Notes under the pieces: model-generated
Told to the model about the DNA's origin: nothing
Seen by the model: only the letters and a program-made list of their open reading frames with translations
Databases searched by the model: none
Source of the DNA: Chitinophagales bacterium
Lineage (GTDB): Bacteria > Bacteroidota > Bacteroidia > Chitinophagales > BACL12
Assembly (NCBI GenBank): GCA_014380545.1
Contig: JACMJP010000020.1
Coordinates: 1-11,393 of the forward strand
Direction of reading: 5' to 3'
Length of the DNA: 11,393 nucleotides
Part shown: piece after piece, positions 6,501 through 11,393 of the stretch
How the letters are laid out: every line of letters starts with the position of its first letter
How positions within the stretch are numbered: the first letter of the stretch is position 1
Made by a program: the position numbers and the translations under genes

Positions 6501-7058
6501 ATGTGGATACTTCTTGTAATTGTTGGCGCATTGTTGCTCATCGGCATTGGGTTATATAATACACTAATAAGCAGAAAAAATAATGTAGAAAATGCATTCG
6601 GAACAATTGATGCAATGCTTAAAAAACGTTTCGACTTAATTCCAAACTTAGTGGAAACAGTGAAGCAATATATGAATTATGAAAAAGACACACTTTCTAA
6701 AATTGTTGAACTGCGTAATTCCATCCAATCAAACCCAACAATGCCTGCAGAAGAAAGAATAGGGATTGAAAATCAATTAACAGCACAGCTTTCCCAATTG
6801 CGAATTGCAGTTGAAAATTATCCTGACTTAAAAGCGAATCAAAACTTTATTCAACTGCAGGCAACATGGACAGAAATAGAAGAACAAATATCAGCGGCCA
6901 GAAGAACATATAATGCAGCAGTAACTGCTTATAACAATGCAGTACAAATGTTTCCTACAAATATTTTTGCAGGCATGATGAATTATAAAACCATGGAAGT
7001 ACTGAAAATTGAGGAAGCAGAAAGAAAAAATATTTCAGCTAAAGATCTGTTTAATTAA
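6501..7058 (+). CDS. lemA: LemA family membrane-anchored protein
   Basis: 185 residues. An N-terminal transmembrane helix (residues 2-20) with a very short outside end is followed by a long helical bundle. The family signature is clear: NAFGTIDAMLKKRFDLIPNL (31-50), VETVKQYMNYEKDTL (51-65), and the C-terminal unit ISAARRTYNAAVTAYNNAVQ (130-149) with FPTNIFAGMMNY (151-162). LemA proteins are conserved in bacteria but their molecular role is unresolved; they are often found beside TPM-domain or M48-type peptidase genes. Here the next gene, 58 nt downstream on the same strand, is a YugP-like membrane zinc peptidase, which agrees with a link to membrane proteolysis. Length is standard and the reading frame intact. 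No TPM-domain gene is in the window. Confidence 0.93.
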   Translation: MWILLVIVGALLLIGIGLYNTLISRKNNVENAFGTIDAMLKKRFDLIPNLVETVKQYMNYEKDTLSKIVELRNSIQSNPTMPAEERIGIENQLTAQLSQLRIAVENYPDLKANQNFIQLQATWTEIEEQISAARRTYNAAVTAYNNAVQMFPTNIFAGMMNYKTMEVLKIEEAERKNISAKDLFN

Positions 7059-7116
7059 TGCAAACTTTTTAAACAGTTATTCGTTATTTTGTTCAACTAA
7101 AATTTAATCAAATAAT

Positions 7117-7848
7117 ATGAACACAACTTTTGGAATTTTATTACAGGAACAGGCGTCAGGAAATTCAAGTATGCTTGGGGCATGGATCATTGGTATTGTA
7201 TTCGCCGTTCTCGGTATGGTAGCAAGCGGAATATTAAAAAGTAAATTCAAAAAATATTCACAAATACCTGTACGGGGCGGTTTAACAGGAAAAGATATTG
7301 CAGAACGAATGTTGCGGGAAAATGGAATTACGGATGTACAGGTTATCTCTGTAGGGGGTCAATTAACAGATCATTATAATCCTGCTAACAAAACAGTAAA
7401 CCTTAGCGAATCAGTTTATAATACAAATAGTATAGCTGCAGCAGCAATTGCCGCTCATGAATGCGGCCATGCTGTGCAACATGCTACAGCCTATTCATGG
7501 TTGCAATTCCGTTCTAAAATGGTACCTGTTGTAAGTGTTGCCTCTCAGTGGGTAATGTGGGTGATACTTGCGGGAATATTTTTAGTAAACACATTCCCGG
7601 GATTACTCCTTGGCGGAATTATTTTATTCGGTTTAACAACAGTATTCAGTTTTGTAACCCTGCCTGTTGAATTTGACGCAAGCCGCAGAGCAATTGTATG
7701 GCTACAGGGGTCAAGCGTAGGAGGAACAATGGAAATGGGCAAAGCAAAAGATGCCTTAAGATGGGCAGCATTAACGTATGTTGTTGCAGCTTTGGGTTCA
7801 CTTGCAACATTGCTTTATTACATTATGATTTATATGAATCGCAGGTAA
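7117..7848 (+). CDS. YugP-like membrane zinc metallopeptidase
   Basis: 243 residues, family Zn_peptidase_2 (PF04298; B. subtilis YugP). An N-terminal membrane segment (21-40) is followed by a catalytic part with HECGH (His114, Glu115, His118), the HExxH zinc site. Two membrane segments (about 136-157 and 161-182), the conserved LPVEFDASRRA (182-192, Glu185 the probable third ligand) and a last membrane segment (215-238) follow. GQLTDHYNPANKTVNLSESV (81-100) is another typical stretch. Substrates of the family are unknown; membrane-protein quality control is an inference. It follows lemA closely and is followed by a strong terminator, so lemA and this gene form the end of a transcript. The ATG at 7117 has an A-rich leader without Shine-Dalgarno, as in neighbouring genes. 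Confidence 0.9.
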   Translation: MNTTFGILLQEQASGNSSMLGAWIIGIVFAVLGMVASGILKSKFKKYSQIPVRGGLTGKDIAERMLRENGITDVQVISVGGQLTDHYNPANKTVNLSESVYNTNSIAAAAIAAHECGHAVQHATAYSWLQFRSKMVPVVSVASQWVMWVILAGIFLVNTFPGLLLGGIILFGLTTVFSFVTLPVEFDASRRAIVWLQGSSVGGTMEMGKAKDALRWAALTYVVAALGSLATLLYYIMIYMNRR

Positions 7849-7895
7849 TAAATCAATAGTATAAAAATTTTAGGTACAAATTTTTACTGATAACC

Positions 7896-7928
7896 AGCGA
7901 CTTACAGATGTAGGTCGCTTTTTATTTA
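7896..7928 (+). terminator. Strong rho-independent terminator after the zinc peptidase gene
   Basis: AGCGACTTACA (7896-7906) pairs with TGTAGGTCGCT (7909-7919), up to 11 pairs with one G-U; the innermost pairs probably open to give a 4-6 nt loop. TTTTTATTT follows. It insulates the ribosomal-protein operon from lemA and the zinc peptidase. Confidence 0.9.
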
Positions 7929-7936
7929 TATATTCC

Positions 7937-7967
7937 TTGTATTCATGCAGGTGCAATTTTATCTTTG
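7937..7967 (+). promoter_or_regulatory. Promoter of the rplM-rpsI-rpsB-tsf operon
   Basis: A -33 element TTG (7937-7939) and a -7 box TATCTTTG (7960-7967) are separated by 20 nt, matching the Bacteroidota primary sigma consensus TTG-N(17-23)-TAnnTTTG in every fixed position. It lies directly after a terminator and before rplM. The inferred transcript start is near 7972. Confidence 0.8.
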
Positions 7968-7971
7968 CAGC

Positions 7972-7987
7972 CCCTTTATTTAAAGGG
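7972..7987 (+). promoter_or_regulatory. rplM leader: Hairpin at the start of the rplM leader
   Basis: CCCTTT (7972-7977) pairs with AAAGGG (7982-7987) around loop ATTT, starting at or next to the inferred transcript start. The remaining leader to the GTG at 8015 is purine-rich and unstructured. It may protect the 5' end or form part of a ribosomal-protein autoregulatory leader; neither is shown. It lacks a T-run, so it is not a terminator. Confidence 0.4.
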
Positions 7988-8014
7988 AAAAATTAAAAAA
8001 GAAAACCTGTTACA

Positions 8015-8458
8015 GTGGATACATTAAGTTTCAGAACAAAATCAGCAAATAACCAAACCGTTATTCGTGATTGGTATATAGTAGATGCTGACGGCAAAAC
8101 ACTTGGCCGTATTTCCAGCAAGATTGCCGCAATATTGAGAGGAAAAAATAAAGTGTACTTTACTCCGCATACTGACTGTGGTGATTATGTAATTATCATC
8201 AACGCAGAAAAAGTAAAACTTACCGGCAAAAAAATGCTCGAAAAAGAAGTTGACTGGTTCACTGGTTACCCGGGAGGAAGAAAAGTTGCTAACCCAAAAA
8301 CAGTTTTAGCAAAACAACCACATAAATTACTTGAACGCAGTATTAAAGGAATGCTTCCACATACTAAACTCGGCAGCCAGATGTATAGAAAATTATTTGT
8401 GTATGCAGGAACAGAACATCCGCATGGTGCACAAAAACCTAAAACTTTAAACTTTTAA
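8015..8458 (+). CDS. rplM: 50S ribosomal protein L13 (uL13)
   Basis: 147 residues, an early-assembling large-subunit protein binding 23S rRNA. Key stretches: DWYIVDADGKTLGRISSKIA (19-38), FTPHTDCGDYVIIINAEKV (49-67), TGYPGG (83-88) and the L13 signature KLLERSIKGMLPHTKLGSQM (104-123). The start is GTG at 8015, chosen because it yields MDTLSFRTKSAN, the N-terminus typical of Bacteroidota L13, and no in-frame ATG lies upstream. It is the first gene of the rplM-rpsI-rpsB-tsf operon, behind a consensus promoter. The GTG may lower its initiation compared with the ATG-started rpsI, which begins 3 nt after its stop. Expression could also be tuned through the short leader hairpin. Confidence 0.97.
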   Translation: MDTLSFRTKSANNQTVIRDWYIVDADGKTLGRISSKIAAILRGKNKVYFTPHTDCGDYVIIINAEKVKLTGKKMLEKEVDWFTGYPGGRKVANPKTVLAKQPHKLLERSIKGMLPHTKLGSQMYRKLFVYAGTEHPHGAQKPKTLNF

Positions 8459-8461
8459 AAA

Positions 8462-8848
8462 ATGGAAATAATTAATGCAGTAGGCAGAAGGAAAGCATCC
8501 GTTGTAAGGGCTTTCCTCAGAAAAGGAAAGGGAAAAATTACCGTTAACGGGAAAGATTATAAAGACTATTTTAAAATACCCATGTTGCAAAACCAGGTAA
8601 CATTACCTTTTGAAGTTATTGCTGTAGGTGGTGATTATGATATTACCTTAAATGCAAAAGGCGGCGGCACTACAGGGCAAGCTGAAGCGGCAAAACTTGC
8701 CATTGCAAGAGCACTTGTTAAAATTAATGCAGAACATAAACCGGCATTAAGAGAAAAAGGACTTTTAACCCGTGACAGCCGTGTAGTGGAACGTAAAAAA
8801 CCAGGCTTACGCAAAGCCCGCAAAAAGAGCCAATTCTCTAAACGTTAA
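8462..8848 (+). CDS. rpsI: 30S ribosomal protein S9 (uS9)
   Basis: 128 residues, a small-subunit protein of the head whose C-terminal tail reaches the P-site tRNA anticodon. Visible marks: NAVGRRKASVVRAFL (5-19), the S9 signature GGGTTGQAEAAKLAIARALV (67-86), TRDSRVVERKKPGLRKARKK (103-122) and the invariant C-terminal QFSKR ending in Arg128. It begins 3 nt after the stop of rplM with an A-rich leader (CTTTTAAAA) and no Shine-Dalgarno, so translation is probably coupled. The L13-S9 pair is nearly universal in bacteria. Complete, with no anomalies. Confidence 0.97.
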   Translation: MEIINAVGRRKASVVRAFLRKGKGKITVNGKDYKDYFKIPMLQNQVTLPFEVIAVGGDYDITLNAKGGGTTGQAEAAKLAIARALVKINAEHKPALREKGLLTRDSRVVERKKPGLRKARKKSQFSKR

Positions 8849-8869
8849 CCTCAAAACCTCAATAACAAA

Positions 8870-9748
8870 ATGGAAAAATTATCATATAACGAATTATTGG
8901 AAGCAGGGGTGCACTTCGGACACTTACGCAAAAAATGGAATCCTAAAATGTTGCCTTATATTTTCATGGAGAAGAAAGGCATTCATATTATTGATCTTTA
9001 TAAAACACTTGAAAAATTAGATGAAGCTGCTGCGGCAGTTCGTTCTATAGCGAGATCCGGAAAGAAGATCATGTTCGTGGCTACTAAAAAACAGGCAAAA
9101 GAAATTGTGGAGGAGCAGGCAAGAAGAGTGGGGATGCCTTTTGTTTCTGAACGCTGGCTTGGTGGCATGCTTACGAATTTTTCTACTATAAGAAAAAGTA
9201 TTAAAAAACTGCAGACGATTGACAGAATGTTGAACGATGGTTCTGCAGAAAGTATGACTAAGAAAGAAAGACTTGTTCTAAGTCGTGAAAGAGATAAACT
9301 TGAAAGAGTTATTGGAGGTGTTGCTCAATTAAACCGCTTACCTGCCGCATTATTATTAGTAGATATTGGCCAGGAGCATATTGCTCTTGCGGAAGCTGTG
9401 CGTTTAAATATCGGAACTATAGGAATGGTGGATACCAATTGTGATCCTAATAAAGTCGATTTCGCTGTTCCGGCAAATGATGATGCAGCAAAATCAATTC
9501 AAATTATTATAAAATATCTTACTGATGCAATTGCTGAAGGTCTAGAAGAACGGGCAAAAAATAAAGAAGAAATAGATGAGGCGGCAAAACAGGAAAGATT
9601 AGATGCAGGAGATGAGGATATGAAAGATCTGAAAATTGATGATGGTGATGAAAATAAAAGAGGAAGGCCAGGCGACCGCTTTAAAGGAAAGGGAGATAAA
9701 AGACCTCCGCAAAGAAAACCCTTATCAAGAAGACCGGGCAGCAGATAA
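8870..9748 (+). CDS. rpsB: 30S ribosomal protein S2 (uS2) with extended charged tail
   Basis: 292 residues. Binds the 30S near the head-platform junction and helps recruit S1 in many bacteria. Core marks: EAGVHFGHLRKKWNPKMLPY (11-30), RWLGGMLTNFSTIRKS (95-110), LLVDIGQEHIALAEAVRLNI (152-171), TNCDPNKVDFAVPANDDA (189-206). The conserved core ends near residue 226; E. coli S2 is 241 residues. The remaining 66 residues are first acidic (NKEEIDEAAKQERLDAGDED) and then strongly basic and Gly/Pro-rich (RGRPGDRFKGKGDKRPPQRK), probably disordered. Tails of this general sort occur in Bacteroidota S2, though I cannot judge how usual this one is. It starts 21 nt after rpsI and continues the ribosomal operon; a 148-nt spacer separates it from tsf. 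Confidence 0.96.
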   Translation: MEKLSYNELLEAGVHFGHLRKKWNPKMLPYIFMEKKGIHIIDLYKTLEKLDEAAAAVRSIARSGKKIMFVATKKQAKEIVEEQARRVGMPFVSERWLGGMLTNFSTIRKSIKKLQTIDRMLNDGSAESMTKKERLVLSRERDKLERVIGGVAQLNRLPAALLLVDIGQEHIALAEAVRLNIGTIGMVDTNCDPNKVDFAVPANDDAAKSIQIIIKYLTDAIAEGLEERAKNKEEIDEAAKQERLDAGDEDMKDLKIDDGDENKRGRPGDRFKGKGDKRPPQRKPLSRRPGSR

Positions 9749-9896
9749 AATTTATTTTCTGTGGGCTCACTGGTGAAAAATAATCCCTGAACGAATTATA
9801 ATTGATCAATGTTCTCGTCAGTTAGAATCAATTAAGTAATTAAAAAATAAATGGGCGGTGTAACACTGAACATTAAATAATTAAAGAGTAAATAAA
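9749..9896 (+). promoter_or_regulatory. Structured 148-nt spacer between rpsB and tsf
   Basis: No ORF or consensus promoter is visible. It holds the perfect palindrome ATTGATCAAT (9801-9810), and an 8-bp inverted repeat TAATTGAT (9799-9806)/ATCAATTA (9827-9834) enclosing 20 nt. The two overlap and so are mutually exclusive RNA folds. TCACTGGTGA (around 9768-9777) is a further short dyad. No T-run follows any of these, so they are not ordinary terminators. The other genes of this operon are separated by only 3 and 21 nt, which makes the spacer stand out. A processing site or translational leader is possible. Confidence 0.35.
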
Positions 9897-10733
9897 ATGA
9901 CAGTAACAATTAGTGCCAGCGATGTAAACAAACTGCGCCAGATAACAGGTGCGGGAATGATGGATTGTAAAAAAGCATTAACCGAAACAAACGGTGATTT
10001 TGAAGCAGCTATTGACTGGCTGCGCAAAAGGGGCCAAAAGGTAAGCGAAAAAAGAGCTGACCGGGAAGTGAATGAAGGTGTTGTAATTGCAAGGGTGAAT
10101 GATGATAAATCTTACGGAATTATTTTGAGCGTTGGCTGCGAAACAGACTTTGTTGCGAAGAACGAAGACTACGGAATTTTTGCAAATGCAATTGCTGATA
10201 TCGCAATGAAAAATAAACCTGCAGATAAAGAAGCTTTATTGAATTTGCAAATGGCGGAAAATACAGTTGCAGAAAAAATTGCTGAGCAGGTTGGTAAAAT
10301 AGGTGAGAAAATTGAAATTGCAGATTATGCTTTACTAACAGGTGAAACTGTAATTGCCTATAATCACTCAAATGGTAAAGTGGGGGTGCTGGTTGCGTTA
10401 AATAAAAAAGGTGAAACAGCAGAAGCAACAGGAAAAGATATTACCATGCAAATTGCTGCAATGAACCCGATAGCAATTGATAAAAGTGATGTGCCTGAAG
10501 AAGTGAAACAAAGGGAAATGGAAATTGGAAAAGAACAGGCAAGAGCTGAAGGAAAACCGGAAGCTATTCTTGAAAAAATTGCGATGGGGAAATTAGAAGC
10601 ATATTATAAAGATTCAACATTGCTAAACCAGAAATTTGTAAAAGACAACTCTAAAACAATTAAAGAAGTATTAACAGGAACGGATAAAGACCTCACTGTT
10701 ACGGCATTTAAAAGAGTTGCGCTGGGAGCGTAA
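9897..10733 (+). CDS. tsf: Translation elongation factor Ts
   Basis: 278 residues, the guanine-nucleotide exchange factor that regenerates EF-Tu-GTP. The N-terminal UBA-like domain holds VNKLRQITGAGMMDCKKALT (10-29), followed by the first EF-Ts signature. The exchange core carries CETDFVAKNEDY (81-92), in which the TDFVAKN loop inserts into EF-Tu to displace Mg2+. The dimerisation/core region runs to about 225, then the C-terminal module with KDSTLLNQKFVKDNSKTI. Length is normal. The last gene of the ribosomal operon, it is separated from rpsB by a structured spacer and closed by a strong terminator. The leader is A-rich with no Shine-Dalgarno. Complete. Confidence 0.97.
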   Translation: MTVTISASDVNKLRQITGAGMMDCKKALTETNGDFEAAIDWLRKRGQKVSEKRADREVNEGVVIARVNDDKSYGIILSVGCETDFVAKNEDYGIFANAIADIAMKNKPADKEALLNLQMAENTVAEKIAEQVGKIGEKIEIADYALLTGETVIAYNHSNGKVGVLVALNKKGETAEATGKDITMQIAAMNPIAIDKSDVPEEVKQREMEIGKEQARAEGKPEAILEKIAMGKLEAYYKDSTLLNQKFVKDNSKTIKEVLTGTDKDLTVTAFKRVALGA

Positions 10734-10756
10734 AAAAAATAAAAAGGTAATTATTA

Positions 10757-10786
10757 AAGGGTTCAAATTTTTTTGAACCTTTTTTA
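10757..10786 (+). terminator. Strong rho-independent terminator after tsf
   Basis: AAGGGTTCAAA (10757-10767) pairs with TTTGAACCTTT (10772-10782), 11 pairs including one G-U, around a TTTT loop. The descending arm merges into a T-run (10780-10785). It ends the ribosomal operon. Confidence 0.9.
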
Positions 10787-10814
10787 TTTTCTACAGGTAA
10801 GATTATCGAATTCT

Positions 10815-10838
10815 GCAAAAAACAAATTTTTGTTTTGC
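10815..10838. repeat. Interrupted inverted repeat upstream of the lipoprotein gene
   Basis: GCAAAA (10815-10820) and TTTTGC (10833-10838) pair, continued inward by CAAA/TTTG with an AA bulge. No T-run follows on the plus strand, so it is not a plus-strand terminator. An operator or a chance A/T dyad are both possible. The rest of the 200-nt gap (10734-10933) holds the tsf terminator and a weak promoter. Confidence 0.3.
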
Positions 10839-10872
10839 GGTATTTGCCACCTAACAGTGAGAGAATATGTTC

Positions 10873-10879
10873 TACTTTG
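10873..10879 (+). promoter_or_regulatory. Weak candidate -7 box for the lipoprotein gene
   Basis: TACTTTG resembles TAnnTTTG but is one base short. It lies 54 nt before the ATG. The nearest TTTG upstream (10843-10846) is 26 nt away, longer than the usual spacing. A promoter is expected here because of the terminator after tsf. Confidence 0.3.
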
Positions 10880-10933
10880 CATAAAAAGTTAATCTGCAAT
10901 TATTCTTTTATTAATGTTTAACTTTCAATATAA

Positions 10934-11393
10934 ATGAAAACCCTTTTTTCTATATTCATTCTTACCTTATCCATTATTGGGTGCGATAAAAATATGCACA
11001 GCGGTGTTACCGGGACAGTTTTAGATAAAACTACAAATACACCTGTAGCTGAAGCTGAAGTGGGTTTATTTGAGAAAGATGCAGAAATATTTGGCGGTTT
11101 TGGCGGAGTGCTTCTTGAAACTAAATATGCTGAATCCGATGGCTCATTTTATTTTGATTTTACAGAAAGAAGCGGATATAACTATTATGTACATGCAATA
11201 AAAGATCAATACTTTAATGACCAAAGCAATAATATAACTTATGTACATAATGGGGATGAAGATGTAATTGTGTATTTGCAGCCGGAAGCCTATTTGAGGG
11301 TACATATAAAAACTGTAAATGAATATGAAATATTTGACCATATGAGTGTTAATGGAACTGGTGAGGGAGCATTTTATGGAAATACTGTAGATA
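10934..11393 (+). CDS. Lipoprotein with carboxypeptidase-regulatory-like domain, 5' part
   Basis: The first 153 codons; the gene runs off the right edge. MKTLFSIFILTLSIIGC ends in a lipobox (IIGC) with lipidation expected at Cys17, so it is an envelope lipoprotein. Asp18-Lys19 follows the Cys; sorting to inner or outer membrane cannot be decided from this. Residues 24-110 read like a CarboxypepD_reg/CNA-B-like beta-sandwich: HSGVTGTVLDKTTNTPVAEA at the start, then a Gly-rich GGFGGV loop, ESDGSFYFDF (the 'D/N-G-x-F' turn) and YYVHAIKDQYF. This domain is common in Bacteroidota surface proteins as a non-catalytic module. What follows is beta-rich and unrecognised (YLRVHIKTVNEYEIFDHMSV). The substrate or partner is unknown. 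The ATG was chosen because it gives an intact lipoprotein signal. Confidence 0.75.
   Translation, partial: MKTLFSIFILTLSIIGCDKNMHSGVTGTVLDKTTNTPVAEAEVGLFEKDAEIFGGFGGVLLETKYAESDGSFYFDFTERSGYNYYVHAIKDQYFNDQSNNITYVHNGDEDVIVYLQPEAYLRVHIKTVNEYEIFDHMSVNGTGEGAFYGNTVD

Noticed and set aside
10120..10428. 102-codon minus-strand ORF inside tsf
   Set aside because: Translation is Leu/Phe/Gln-rich, mirroring the codons of EF-Ts, with no domain and no signals; an antisense shadow.
11144..11341. Minus-strand ORF at the right end
   Set aside because: Antisense to the lipoprotein frame, which has an intact lipobox and domain-like sequence; the antisense translation is Ile/Tyr-rich without features.
1..11393. 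A defence, secretion or mobile-element system hidden in the window
   Set aside because: The CPBP protein belongs to the family once named Abi, but its motifs and the lipid-gene context give no support for phage defence. No transposase, integrase, toxin-antitoxin pair or att-like repeat was seen.

Overview
The window reads as chromosomal DNA of a Bacteroidota bacterium, probably near Chitinophagia/Sphingobacteriia. That placement rests on family resemblance, not a search. The signs are AT-rich sequence, A-rich leaders without Shine-Dalgarno motifs, several TAnnTTTG-type -7 boxes, an L13 protein beginning MDTLS, a PafA-type phosphatase, and an rplM-rpsI-rpsB-tsf cluster. No mobile element, CRISPR array, tRNA or rRNA was seen. 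Most of the content is conserved housekeeping.

Left half (1-5363), all on the minus strand, read from right to left. A CPBP-type membrane protease gene, a small DUF2007 gene and cdsA (CDP-diacylglycerol synthase) overlap end to end. Next come psd (phosphatidylserine decarboxylase), with its own likely promoter, and a small Cys/Ser-rich secreted protein, closed by a terminator near 2150. After that lie a PafA-like secreted phosphatase and a second DUF2007 gene 1 nt behind it. The 5' end of a membrane-anchored protein runs off the left edge. CdsA and Psd supply two steps of phosphatidylethanolamine synthesis; the PS synthase between them is not here.

Centre (about 5364-5430): a compact divergent control region with two back-to-back -7 boxes and four imperfect heptamer repeats.

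Right half (5431-11393), all on the plus strand: dusB-type tRNA dihydrouridine synthase, then a lemA gene and a YugP-like membrane zinc peptidase, closed by a strong terminator at 7896-7928. A well-formed promoter then drives rplM, rpsI, rpsB and tsf, which end at a second strong terminator (10757-10786). The final gene is a lipoprotein with a carboxypeptidase-regulatory-like domain, cut by the right edge.

I found no clearly new system. The points most worth a second look are the paired DUF2007 genes and their tight coupling to membrane or phosphatase genes, the unrecognised Cys-rich secreted protein, the long charged tail of S2, and the structured spacers before rplM and tsf.
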